Assembly: GCA_964649005.1 (NCBI GenBank)
Contig: CAZYMD010000142.1
Coordinates: 1 to 13,425 of the forward strand
Length of the DNA: 13,425 nt
Reading direction: 5' to 3'
DNA from: CAZGMJ01 sp964649005
GTDB lineage: Bacteria > Planctomycetota > Phycisphaerae > Sedimentisphaerales > Anaerobacaceae
Position numbers and translations under genes: made by a program. Each line of letters starts with the position of its first letter. Within the stretch, counting starts at the first letter, position 1. The notes below the pieces were generated by a model. It was given only the letters and a program-made list of their open reading frames with translations, was not told the DNA's origin and ran no database searches. This document shows positions 7,551-13,425 of this stretch, piece by piece.

Positions 7551-9344
7551 TCAGGGTCTTGGCGAGATGCGAAAGAGCCCGGCGCCATGAAGCGGAATCT
7601 CCTGCTCAAACGAACCGCTGAACTGGCCCAGATCTTTGCGCGCCCAAAGGTCACGTACCCTGGCCTTGCCCGTGATACTGAGGTCCGCGAAGGATACTGA
7701 TACCTTGCTGCGCTCCGGTTTGACCTGCTTGACAGGATCGACCAGGACGAGAAATTCAATCGAGCCTTTCCTCTGACTTCCCTCTGTGATCACGCCTTTC
7801 GACGTGAAGGTATCGTAGCCTTCCGGAATCTCGAATTCGATGACCGAAACCGAATGTGTGCCGATGCCTTCGACAGGCTTTCCGTCCAGTGTCAGTCGAC
7901 GGCCGTCGACGGTGCGGTTCTTCTGCGTACGACCCCAGCCGGCTTTGGCCTGAATCCAATGCATGTCCGTCAGCTTCAGTGTTCCCTTAGGACCGGTTAC
8001 CGTAGGTTCGATCCAGGCGGCATGATCGTAGAAATTCCCATCGCCGCAATCTCCAATAGCCAGCACCAATCGGCGGGCGTTGTTAATCGGCACCTTGATA
8101 TCGATCACTTCCTTCTTAGTCTCGCCGCGAAGCCTGTAGCTACGATAATCGGCTTTCGACAAATCGAAGGGATCGTCGTTGCTCTGTGCGTTGAACAGCC
8201 CGACATATCGATCGCAGCTGCCTGGTATATCAGATGCCCAGACGATCAGATCGTTTTCGCGTGAAACCTGCCGGTTGTTCGCACTTTTCTGGTTTACTGC
8301 CAGTACCTCCGGATTGGTCAGCAGCTTGAGCGTGAATTCATCCATGCGGGTCATGTCAGCGCCAAGGATGAGCGGCGAACGAGCAATGCACCACAGATTC
8401 ATGCAGAGGATTTGCTCGTCCTGGGTAAAATTGGTGGAGCGGTTGAAGTCAATGATACCGAAAGGAAGCATATCCGCGTCGGGCCATGCCCCTTCGGCGC
8501 GGAACTTAGTCCACTTTTTGAGACGTCCGAACATCCCGTAGAGCGGTGGCCAGCGATCCCAGAAATCGTCGGAGATGCGCCACATGTTGGCATGGTTCAT
8601 CACGTGTTCACCACGCTCGATCGGTGTATCGCCTGGCGATAGGCTAAGCACGATAGGACGTCCGCACTTGTCAATCGCCTTACGAATGGCCTCTATCTCA
8701 GCCTTCTGATTCTTGTCATAGGCACGGGAAATGTCATCAACCTTCACTAAATCCACGCCCCACGAGGCATAGAGTTGAAAGAGCGAATCATAGTATTCCT
8801 GCGCGCCGGGTTTGCTCATATCTACGCTCCACATATCCGGATTCCAGGGACAGAAGGAGCGTGTATTGGCAATCTCGGCGGCGCGGGCACTCGTACCCAG
8901 AATAGGCGTGTTGTCACGCACAGCCTGCTTCGGAATTCCGCGCATAATATGGATGCCAAACTTCAGCCCCTTCGAGTGCACGTAATCGGCCAGGGGCTTG
9001 AAACCTTTGCCATCTGAAGACGAGGGAAATTTCTTTAATCCCGGTATAAGGCGGCTGTACTGGTCCATCTCCAATCGGGCGTCCTTTTTATAAGCATGGC
9101 CCTGCGAATTAGGCTCATACCACTGGATGTCAACCGTCAAATAGGTCCAGCCAAACGGTTTAAGAAACTTCGCCATGGCGTCAGCTTGTGCCTTCGCCTG
9201 CGCCTCGGTGAGGGTGGTACCGAAACAATCCCAACTGTTCCATCCCATCGGCGGAGCCGGGGCGTTATTCCAGTGGCCGGGTTGGGGTTGTGCCAATGAC
9301 GTGGAAACAATCATGATTAGAATGAGTGACAATCTCGAAAGCAT
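7551..9344 (-). CDS. Secreted GH27 enzyme with nested NPCBM-like domain; possible beta-L-arabinopyranosidase
   Basis: This 597-residue protein has a signal peptide (1-18, STSLA|QPQ) and AAAGGAA about 11 nt before the ATG at 9344. Residues 28-310 are the GH27 (beta/alpha)8 barrel, with PPMGWNSWDCFG at the start, nucleophile Asp203 in DLVKVDD and acid/base Asp260 in MWRISDD, matching the human enzyme's W-R-x-x-x-D. The C-terminal antiparallel beta domain starts normally (RYVGLFN, 379-385) and resumes at about 548, ending with RDLW (564-567). Between them lies a stretch of about 160 residues with the NPCBM-like motif GIGTHSVSVIEFEIP at 493. At 72-74 it has Asp-Ile-Gln where alpha-galactosidases have Asp-Asp-Cys. 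From memory, Ile at that second position marks the Streptomyces GH27 beta-L-arabinopyranosidase, since the usual Asp holds the galactose C6 hydroxyl. Annotation pipelines will probably call it alpha-galactosidase; either is possible. Confidence 0.92.
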   Translation of the reverse strand: MLSRLSLILIMIVSTSLAQPQPGHWNNAPAPPMGWNSWDCFGTTLTEAQAKAQADAMAKFLKPFGWTYLTVDIQWYEPNSQGHAYKKDARLEMDQYSRLIPGLKKFPSSSDGKGFKPLADYVHSKGLKFGIHIMRGIPKQAVRDNTPILGTSARAAEIANTRSFCPWNPDMWSVDMSKPGAQEYYDSLFQLYASWGVDLVKVDDISRAYDKNQKAEIEAIRKAIDKCGRPIVLSLSPGDTPIERGEHVMNHANMWRISDDFWDRWPPLYGMFGRLKKWTKFRAEGAWPDADMLPFGIIDFNRSTNFTQDEQILCMNLWCIARSPLILGADMTRMDEFTLKLLTNPEVLAVNQKSANNRQVSRENDLIVWASDIPGSCDRYVGLFNAQSNDDPFDLSKADYRSYRLRGETKKEVIDIKVPINNARRLVLAIGDCGDGNFYDHAAWIEPTVTGPKGTLKLTDMHWIQAKAGWGRTQKNRTVDGRRLTLDGKPVEGIGTHSVSVIEFEIPEGYDTFTSKGVITEGSQRKGSIEFLVLVDPVKQVKPERSKVSVSFADLSITGKARVRDLWARKDLGQFSGSFEQEIPLHGAGLFRISPRP

Positions 9345-9459
9345 TCCTTACTATTCCTTTCTAAGCCTAAAGCTTGAATGGATTTACACTACCTTGTTCC
9401 TACCTTGGGATTGTCTTTATAATAATCGAAACTCTTCACACTTTTAATTCCCTTGCGGG

Positions 9460-10521
9460 CTAATTCCCGAAACGGTCCAATTTCAGTAAACCGAGTCGAT
9501 AGGGCAACATCTCATATCGCCCGTTAATCTCAGGATCGCGACCCTGATAAAGAAATCGCAGGTTCTTGAGGTCGATGGTCGGCGTTTCGTCATATCCGTC
9601 ACGAAGCAACTCTCCATGGCTGATATCCCTTGTCCAGGGCTCCACTCCGTCTTCGAAGGTGACGTTATTAATCCCGGCGAAAGGCGTCTCCCAAGAGTCG
9701 GCACCGGGTGCGGGCGTCCATTGGCCATTGAGATCGTTGGAGATCCAGGCGCGGTAGTAGCGTGCCGGGCTCAGGGCCTCGATGATGGTCATATAGGACT
9801 CAGTGCCCTTGATCTTGTAGGTCATGCTCCCTTCGAACAGGTTGTTTCGATTGTCTTGGATGGCAATCTCTGGATCACTCATACCCTTGGGGAAGTTCTC
9901 GAGTGTGGTCCGGCTGCGATAAAAGCGACCGTTGTCGCCGGTGAAGAACAGATACGCGTGGGTGTCGTCACAAATCACGTGGTAGTCGATCGGGAGCCTC
10001 GGGATGCTCGCGGGTAGTTTGTCAAAGAAGTTCTTCGGAGCTGTCCAGGTCTCTGGCTTGGAAATATCATCGTTGGTGCAATATTGGGGTTGCTGTGACT
10101 GGAAGATTAAGTACCACTTTTTGTGCGGTGTGAAATAGAAGAGGTGCGGCGCACAGTGATATCCTCTTAAATCCGGATTGACATCGATGTAGGTCAGCTT
10201 GGCCTTGGGGGCCTCCGACCAGTCCTTGAAGTTCAGGTATACCATGGACCATGTTCTGGCGGACGTCGAGTAGGCGGTTGCGTAGACGTGCCACAGATCG
10301 TTCCAGTAGACCACCGTTGGGTCTTTGACAGATACAATCGTGTGCGATTCGTCGGAGATCGGTTTGATCAGCACATCAGTGGATTTCCATTGGAGCGGCG
10401 TGGTAAAGGGCAGCTTGGGAGCATCCACACTCGTCATTGCAGGCTCAGCCGCAGAAGCCAAAAGGGCGCTTCCAAATATCAGCACCGTAAAGGGGAACCA
10501 AGAGAAAACGGTTTTGTTCAT
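9460..10521 (-). CDS. Secreted GH62 alpha-L-arabinofuranosidase
   Basis: The ATG at 10521 is chosen over one 39 nt upstream. It follows AGGAAA by 6 nt and starts a textbook signal peptide (1-25, LLASAA|EP), giving 353 residues. The mature protein is a full-length GH62 domain. Asp67 in VKDPTVVYWNDLWHVYAT is the expected base, Asp179 in PIDYHVICDD the pKa modulator and Glu230 in NNLFEGS the acid. Other family hallmarks are FFTGDNGRFYRS, DISHGELLRDGYDE and LRFLYQGRDP. GH62 enzymes remove single alpha-1,2 or alpha-1,3 L-arabinofuranose branches, mainly from arabinoxylan and sometimes arabinan. No carbohydrate-binding module is attached. The gene starts 41 nt after the FecR-type regulator and is followed, 115 nt on, by the GH27 gene. 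GH62 is known mainly from fungi and actinobacteria, so its presence here suggests wider distribution or transfer. Confidence 0.94.
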   Translation of the reverse strand: MNKTVFSWFPFTVLIFGSALLASAAEPAMTSVDAPKLPFTTPLQWKSTDVLIKPISDESHTIVSVKDPTVVYWNDLWHVYATAYSTSARTWSMVYLNFKDWSEAPKAKLTYIDVNPDLRGYHCAPHLFYFTPHKKWYLIFQSQQPQYCTNDDISKPETWTAPKNFFDKLPASIPRLPIDYHVICDDTHAYLFFTGDNGRFYRSRTTLENFPKGMSDPEIAIQDNRNNLFEGSMTYKIKGTESYMTIIEALSPARYYRAWISNDLNGQWTPAPGADSWETPFAGINNVTFEDGVEPWTRDISHGELLRDGYDETPTIDLKNLRFLYQGRDPEINGRYEMLPYRLGLLKLDRFGN

Positions 10522-10527
10522 AGCAAA

Positions 10528-10539
10528 TTTCCTTTCCTT
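10528..10539 (-). promoter_or_regulatory. Ribosome binding site deciding the GH62 start
   Basis: The coding-strand purine tract AAGGAAAGGAAA ends 6 nt before the ATG at 10521. The in-frame ATG at 10560 lies upstream of this tract and overlaps the FecR stop region; using it would put 13 polar residues in front of the signal peptide. The site therefore supports 10521. Confidence 0.7.
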
Positions 10540-10562
10540 AGGTTTATTGGAATTAGTCATTA

Positions 10563-12269
10563 TTATACCGGGAAATCATTGGTATTGACGCTGAAAGGAG
10601 CGAAAGTCGTGCTCGTGAGGATGATGTCCGGCACTTGTTCTTCGATCTTGATCCTTGGCTTCAGACCAATCTCCAGGGACTCGGTAGAGCCATGCGGGCT
10701 AAGGGCGCCTGTGGCGGACGGCTCCAGGAAAGGATCGCCTAAGAAGATCCAGGAATAGTCCGCACGTTCAGAGCAGGTGGTGACCAGAGTCAGGAATTTT
10801 GTCTGGGCGGGAATAGGCACATCCACCTTCTCCACAACGCTCCGCCCAGGAGGATAGCGCAGGTGAAGACAAACTACGCCATCCAGAAGGACCCAAACAT
10901 CGGCGGGACTGAACTGATCTTGAGGCAGGTCCTTTGGGATGCCGCACAAAGCTGTGAACCGTTCAATCCTGATATTCGGATTGTCCCGCCTAATCTCGTC
11001 CAAGTCGAATGTAATGCCTGCGTTGGGATGGAGGTTCAGAGCCGGATGTCTGGAGGTGCCGAAACTGATGCCATTAAGACGGGCCGTATAGATCTGTTTA
11101 CTCGGAATGTCAAAGACCTTGCCACTGTTGGCTGGTCCGCCATAGTAACTTCCCATAGTCCGAGGACATCCGGGAAAGGTCAATCCGGTAGAGCTGATTA
11201 CAACCGGGCCCAAAGCCCCATTGGGAACGAATACGCCATCAATGCTACGGAAATCAGGTGTTGACCTGAACTCGTTTTCCCGAGCTATTTTAATCGTGGT
11301 TGGCGGGTGTTTGAATGCCTTGCCAGTCTCCAAGTCGATGCCCCGAACCAACTTGCCGGCACCTCGACCGCTACCTCCACCTACGATATCAGCCAGATTC
11401 AGCCGTCCCGCTGGATTGGTGGGCATGTTGGACGGTGGCAATTGAAGCAAAAAAAGACCCGCCCGAGCAGCCAGTCCGCCTCGAATAGTCTGCCCGGCTG
11501 CGTCAACTGTCGTAGCCTGACCCTCATTCACAATTAGCGATTTCGGCCGACTCGATCTGTTCGGATTGAGAGCTACGCTGATACGACCTTTCAGAACATG
11601 GGCCTCAGTGCTTCCGTCGGAATACGTGATCACCCCAAATTCCGTGCCCAAGTCCGTGATCAGGGCTGTGGGTGTCCGCACCCTAAAGCCCTTAGCCTGC
11701 GCAGATACATCAACAACAAGTCTGCCGCTTCTCAGGGCCATTTCACCATCGACCGTCAGTTCGATCTGGCAAGGCGCTTCGAGCAGAAGGCTCGCCCCTT
11801 GGTCCAGTTCCATCTTGGCCACACCCTCACGCAAGTTATAAGAGCCCGCGTATAGTGATTGACCAGGATGCGGACGAGACCCACGCCATTGAGCCTCATA
11901 AGCGCCGGCCAGTCTGCCGATCGCTGGGCCCCGATTCATATACTGAAATATGCTAAGTGAAGCAAGTATCAATACTCCAAGTATCAGGACCGCCGCAATC
12001 CAATAGGGGTGTTGCAAAATGCGTTTGGAACCGCCCTTATTTCCGTCACCCGAGAGCGCCTGGATCAAATCCGACTCAGATAATTCCCCTGTCGCCTGGC
12101 TGGAGCGTCGGATCACGGCGCATGCCAGCATGCTATCTACATAGTAATCCCGCACCCGGGAGTCCGCACGCATAGCCTTCTGAAGACGCTCCATCTCTTC
12201 TGGCTGAATTTGATCATCCAACAAACGCTGTAAGAGCTCATCCATGTTCGGGAAAGGAGACCTGCTCAT
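10563..12269 (-). CDS. FecR-domain transmembrane regulator (putative anti-sigma factor) with C-terminal NPCBM-like domain
   Basis: The ATG at 12269 overlaps the sigma-gene stop as ATGA and has GGAAGGAG 9 nt upstream, so it is preferred over 12308; the product has 568 residues. Residues 1-85 are a helical cytoplasmic part (DELLQRLLDDQIQPEEMERL, then RVRDYYVDSM), typical of anti-sigma regions that count residues against the partner sigma. A single membrane helix spans about 90-110 (WIAAVLILGVLILASLSIF). The FecR domain covers about 145-235 (FRVRTPTALITDLGTEFGV near 195-213). Residues about 350-520 resemble an NPCBM/NEW2 carbohydrate-binding domain (AGITFDLDEIR, PADVWVLLDG, KFLTLVTTC). A tail of about 45 residues follows. 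In such pairs the membrane protein usually holds the sigma factor until a signal arrives; here the outer module could bind sugar, which is inference. Confidence 0.87.
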   Translation of the reverse strand: MSRSPFPNMDELLQRLLDDQIQPEEMERLQKAMRADSRVRDYYVDSMLACAVIRRSSQATGELSESDLIQALSGDGNKGGSKRILQHPYWIAAVLILGVLILASLSIFQYMNRGPAIGRLAGAYEAQWRGSRPHPGQSLYAGSYNLREGVAKMELDQGASLLLEAPCQIELTVDGEMALRSGRLVVDVSAQAKGFRVRTPTALITDLGTEFGVITYSDGSTEAHVLKGRISVALNPNRSSRPKSLIVNEGQATTVDAAGQTIRGGLAARAGLFLLQLPPSNMPTNPAGRLNLADIVGGGSGRGAGKLVRGIDLETGKAFKHPPTTIKIARENEFRSTPDFRSIDGVFVPNGALGPVVISSTGLTFPGCPRTMGSYYGGPANSGKVFDIPSKQIYTARLNGISFGTSRHPALNLHPNAGITFDLDEIRRDNPNIRIERFTALCGIPKDLPQDQFSPADVWVLLDGVVCLHLRYPPGRSVVEKVDVPIPAQTKFLTLVTTCSERADYSWIFLGDPFLEPSATGALSPHGSTESLEIGLKPRIKIEEQVPDIILTSTTFAPFSVNTNDFPV

Positions 12270-12799
12270 ACCGAATGGCTCCTTCCTGCCAATGTCCTTC
12301 GCATACATCTCAGCAATATGCTATTGATCTGCCCGAGAATGTGATAGACGTGACGGCGAGATACCTTCAGGAACGAGGCGATCTCTTCTACCGAGATATT
12401 ACGCTCGTAGCGCATCTTGATAATCCGCTTGGCCCGATTGTCCAGGAGTCTCTGGCACTTGCGCAGTGCTTCAATCCGGACGGATACTTCGTCTTGAATA
12501 TTAGGTATATGGTCCATCAGCACATCAAACAACGAATCATCTATCAAAACTCGTTTGCTGCGGGCCAGGTTTCGGCGGTAATCCAGAATCTGATATCTCA
12601 TGATTTGGACGCCCCAGGCTGCAAAGTTCGTGCCCGATTGGAACTGATCGAACTTCCGCCACATTACTGTCATCCCATCCTGGAACAAATCGTCCGCATC
12701 GTGCACGTTAGGCACCAGAGTGAGAATATAGGCATATATTTCCTGCTGATGCCGTACAAAGAGCCTCAGGAATTCCAGGGTTCGTCTGTCCTGATCCAT
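12266..12799 (-). CDS. ECF-type RNA polymerase sigma factor (planctomycete/Verrucomicrobia-type)
   Basis: This 177-residue protein has sigma region 2 at about 14-80 (the DADDLFQDGMTVMWRKFDQF core-binding helix, then FAAWGVQIMRYQILDYRR for -10 recognition) and region 4 at about 105-165 (LLDNRAKRIIKMRYERN, then the helix-turn-helix SVEEIASFLKVSRRHVYHIL). Regions 1 and 3 are absent, as in the ECF group. It resembles the family found in Rhodopirellula and Verrucomicrobium. The gene opens the operon and overlaps the FecR-type gene by 4 nt, so translation is probably coupled. The ATG at 12799 has only a weak ribosome site; an upstream start is not seen in this frame. It probably directs transcription of its own operon and maybe other hydrolase genes. 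Confidence 0.9.
   Translation of the reverse strand: MDQDRRTLEFLRLFVRHQQEIYAYILTLVPNVHDADDLFQDGMTVMWRKFDQFQSGTNFAAWGVQIMRYQILDYRRNLARSKRVLIDDSLFDVLMDHIPNIQDEVSVRIEALRKCQRLLDNRAKRIIKMRYERNISVEEIASFLKVSRRHVYHILGQINSILLRCMRRTLAGRSHSV
12279..12286 (-). promoter_or_regulatory. Strong ribosome binding site for the FecR-type gene
   Basis: GGAAGGAG on the coding strand lies 9 nt before the ATG at 12269, inside the 3' end of the sigma gene. Together with the ATGA stop/start overlap it selects this start and suggests high translation of the regulator relative to the sigma factor, which has only a weak site. Confidence 0.7.
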
Positions 12800-12827
12800 T
12801 ATCTACCCATACTATTCTGGTTACTTT

Positions 12828-12855
12828 CTTCTAATTCACCGGCAAAAACAGTCAA
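12828..12855 (-). promoter_or_regulatory. Weak candidate promoter upstream of the sigma gene
   Basis: TTGACT (12855-12850), a near-perfect -35 element, is followed after 16 nt by TAGAAG (12833-12828), a poor -10 element. It lies about 29 nt upstream of the sigma ATG. It could give basal transcription of the operon. A separate ECF-type promoter could not be recognised because its consensus is not known. Confidence 0.3.
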
Positions 12856-13049
12856 GTGAGAGATGAAAAATGCCAAAAAAAGTGAAAAGACTCTGATTGT
12901 GCCCCTGCTGATCCCCTGGCTGTATCCGAATTGCATTTACCGATTCTCATGAGGAGATCCATCCGTCTACTACTCGAAGTGGATGCACGTTTTCAAGCTG
13001 GCAGGCGACCGTCGAGCAGATTATACCCTCGCAATTTACTGCCTGCGAG

Positions 13050-13160
13050 ATGAAAATCTTGCCGGTATTCCGTTTTTTCATCTCACTTCTGACACTTCTG
13101 GGCAGTGTTATATAGGCAGGTGTAGCTCTTGCCGAATCAAAGGTGGTAGCTGAGAAATAG
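13050..13160 (+). pseudogene. Possible relic of a secreted-protein gene, interrupted by an amber codon
   Basis: From the ATG at 13050 the frame reads MKILPVFRFFISLLTLLGSVI, then TAG at 13113, then AGVALAESKVVAEK and a second TAG at 13158. Read through the first stop, it has the n-region, hydrophobic core and Ala-x-Ala-like site (VALA|ES) of a Sec signal peptide. No good ribosome site precedes the ATG, and no recognisable protein follows. It could be a decayed gene or chance. Confidence 0.25.
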
Positions 13161-13339
13161 GATTTTCTTGGGTTGCAGGTTGGTTTACAGAGTGTATCAT
13201 TCTGACAGAGAATAGTAGTATCAGCCAAGCGCATCAATTCGCATCGCTTCTTTTTAAGGATTAAGCGATAGAATAGATAAAATCTGAGTCAATGTATCGA
13301 GCAGATATGGCAAATCTAAATAATTCAGGAGGACATCAA

Positions 13340-13425
13340 ATGAATCGCAGGCTTATAATTATTTTTTTGACAGCCGTAATAGCAGGTGGAACCTGTTTAG
13401 CTCAGACAGACCAGCCAACGATTAA
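13340..13425 (+). CDS. Secreted protein, N-terminus only (runs off the window)
   Basis: A perfect AGGAGG (13327-13332) lies 7 nt before the ATG at 13340, and the frame stays open to the edge (28 codons). The visible part is a signal peptide: Arg-Arg after the start, a hydrophobic core (LIIIFLTAVIAGG), and a likely cleavage at CLA|QTD near residue 21. The Cys at 19 is preceded by Thr, so a lipobox is not well supported. It is transcribed away from the sigma factor gene. Its function cannot be read; by position it could be another enzyme or binding protein of the same locus. Confidence 0.8.
   Translation, partial: MNRRLIIIFLTAVIAGGTCLAQTDQPTI

Larger units (their letters stand above)
12800..13339. 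other. 540-nt divergent intergenic region, no intact gene seen
   Basis: This region separates the leftward sigma-led operon from the rightward secreted-protein gene and should hold both promoters. It contains a TTGACT element near the sigma gene (12850-12855), a nested inverted repeat (13001-13046) and a signal-peptide-like frame interrupted by TAG (13050-13160). An open frame on the minus strand at 12947-13237 is compositionally poor and lacks a ribosome site. No convincing sigma-70 promoter is visible before the plus-strand gene, although the 70 nt before it are AT-rich. Confidence 0.5.

Noticed and set aside
9440..9475. Direct repeat TAATTCCC around the GH62 stop codon
   Set aside because: Only 8 bp, two copies, partly coding; no sign of an insertion or terminator.
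12270..12308. Longer start for the FecR-type gene at 12308
   Set aside because: The ATG at 12269 has a strong ribosome site at the right distance and a standard ATGA overlap with the sigma gene.
12275..12859. Plus-strand open frame of 194 codons
   Set aside because: It is the complement of the sigma factor gene, which has both sigma regions; the plus frame shows no domain.
12863..12949. Plus-strand frame of 28 codons starting MKNAKKSEKTL
   Set aside because: Too short, weak ribosome site and no support beyond a hydrophobic middle.
12947..13237. Minus-strand open frame of 96 codons
   Set aside because: No ribosome site, no motif, and it covers the divergent promoter region.

Overview
The window looks like the chromosome of an anaerobic planctomycete, most likely in or near the Phycisphaerae/Sedimentisphaerales. 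The basis is a type of ECF sigma factor paired with a FecR-like membrane protein, a secreted CotH/lamin-tail/dockerin-like multidomain protein, and many Sec signal peptides. The taxonomy is inferred from protein style, not from a marker gene. Almost all genes lie on the minus strand.

Layout, from the right edge leftward along the minus strand. At 13340-13425 the plus strand carries the first 28 codons of a secreted protein that runs off the window. Next comes a 540-nt gap (12800-13339) with a possible signal-peptide relic interrupted by an amber codon. Then a compact five-gene operon runs leftward: ECF sigma factor (12799-12266), FecR-type transmembrane regulator with a C-terminal NPCBM-like domain (12269-10563, ATGA overlap with the sigma gene), GH62 alpha-L-arabinofuranosidase (10521-9460), GH27 enzyme (9344-7551) and GH43 enzyme resembling subfamily 12 (7511-5931). 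The gaps after the overlap are 41, 115 and 39 nt.

Below the operon is a 910-nt gap (5021-5930). It holds a small plus-strand ORF that looks frameshifted, two G/C homopolymers, a cluster of DnaA-box-like words and a promoter-like sequence for the next gene. That gene (5020-4382) encodes a secreted protein of unknown function. After a 432-nt gap with several inverted repeats, a very large secreted protein starts at 3949 and runs off the left edge. It has a PKD-like region, an internal dockerin-like repeat pair, a lamin-tail domain, a chitobiase-type beta domain, a CotH kinase-like domain and further beta-sandwich modules.

How the genes may work together. The sigma/FecR pair probably senses something at the membrane and controls its own operon, whose three downstream products are exported hydrolases. 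All three can be read as L-arabinose-releasing enzymes. GH62 and GH43_12 members remove alpha-L-arabinofuranose. The GH27 protein carries Asp-Ile-Gln where alpha-galactosidases have Asp-Asp-Cys, a change associated with beta-L-arabinopyranosidase activity. The locus is therefore best read as a self-regulated system that strips arabinose from arabinoxylan, arabinogalactan or a similar plant polymer. No transporter, SusC/D pair or intracellular arabinose pathway gene is visible. The most interesting points are this sigma-led operon, the GH27 active-site substitution, and the NPCBM-like modules present in both the regulator and the GH27 enzyme.
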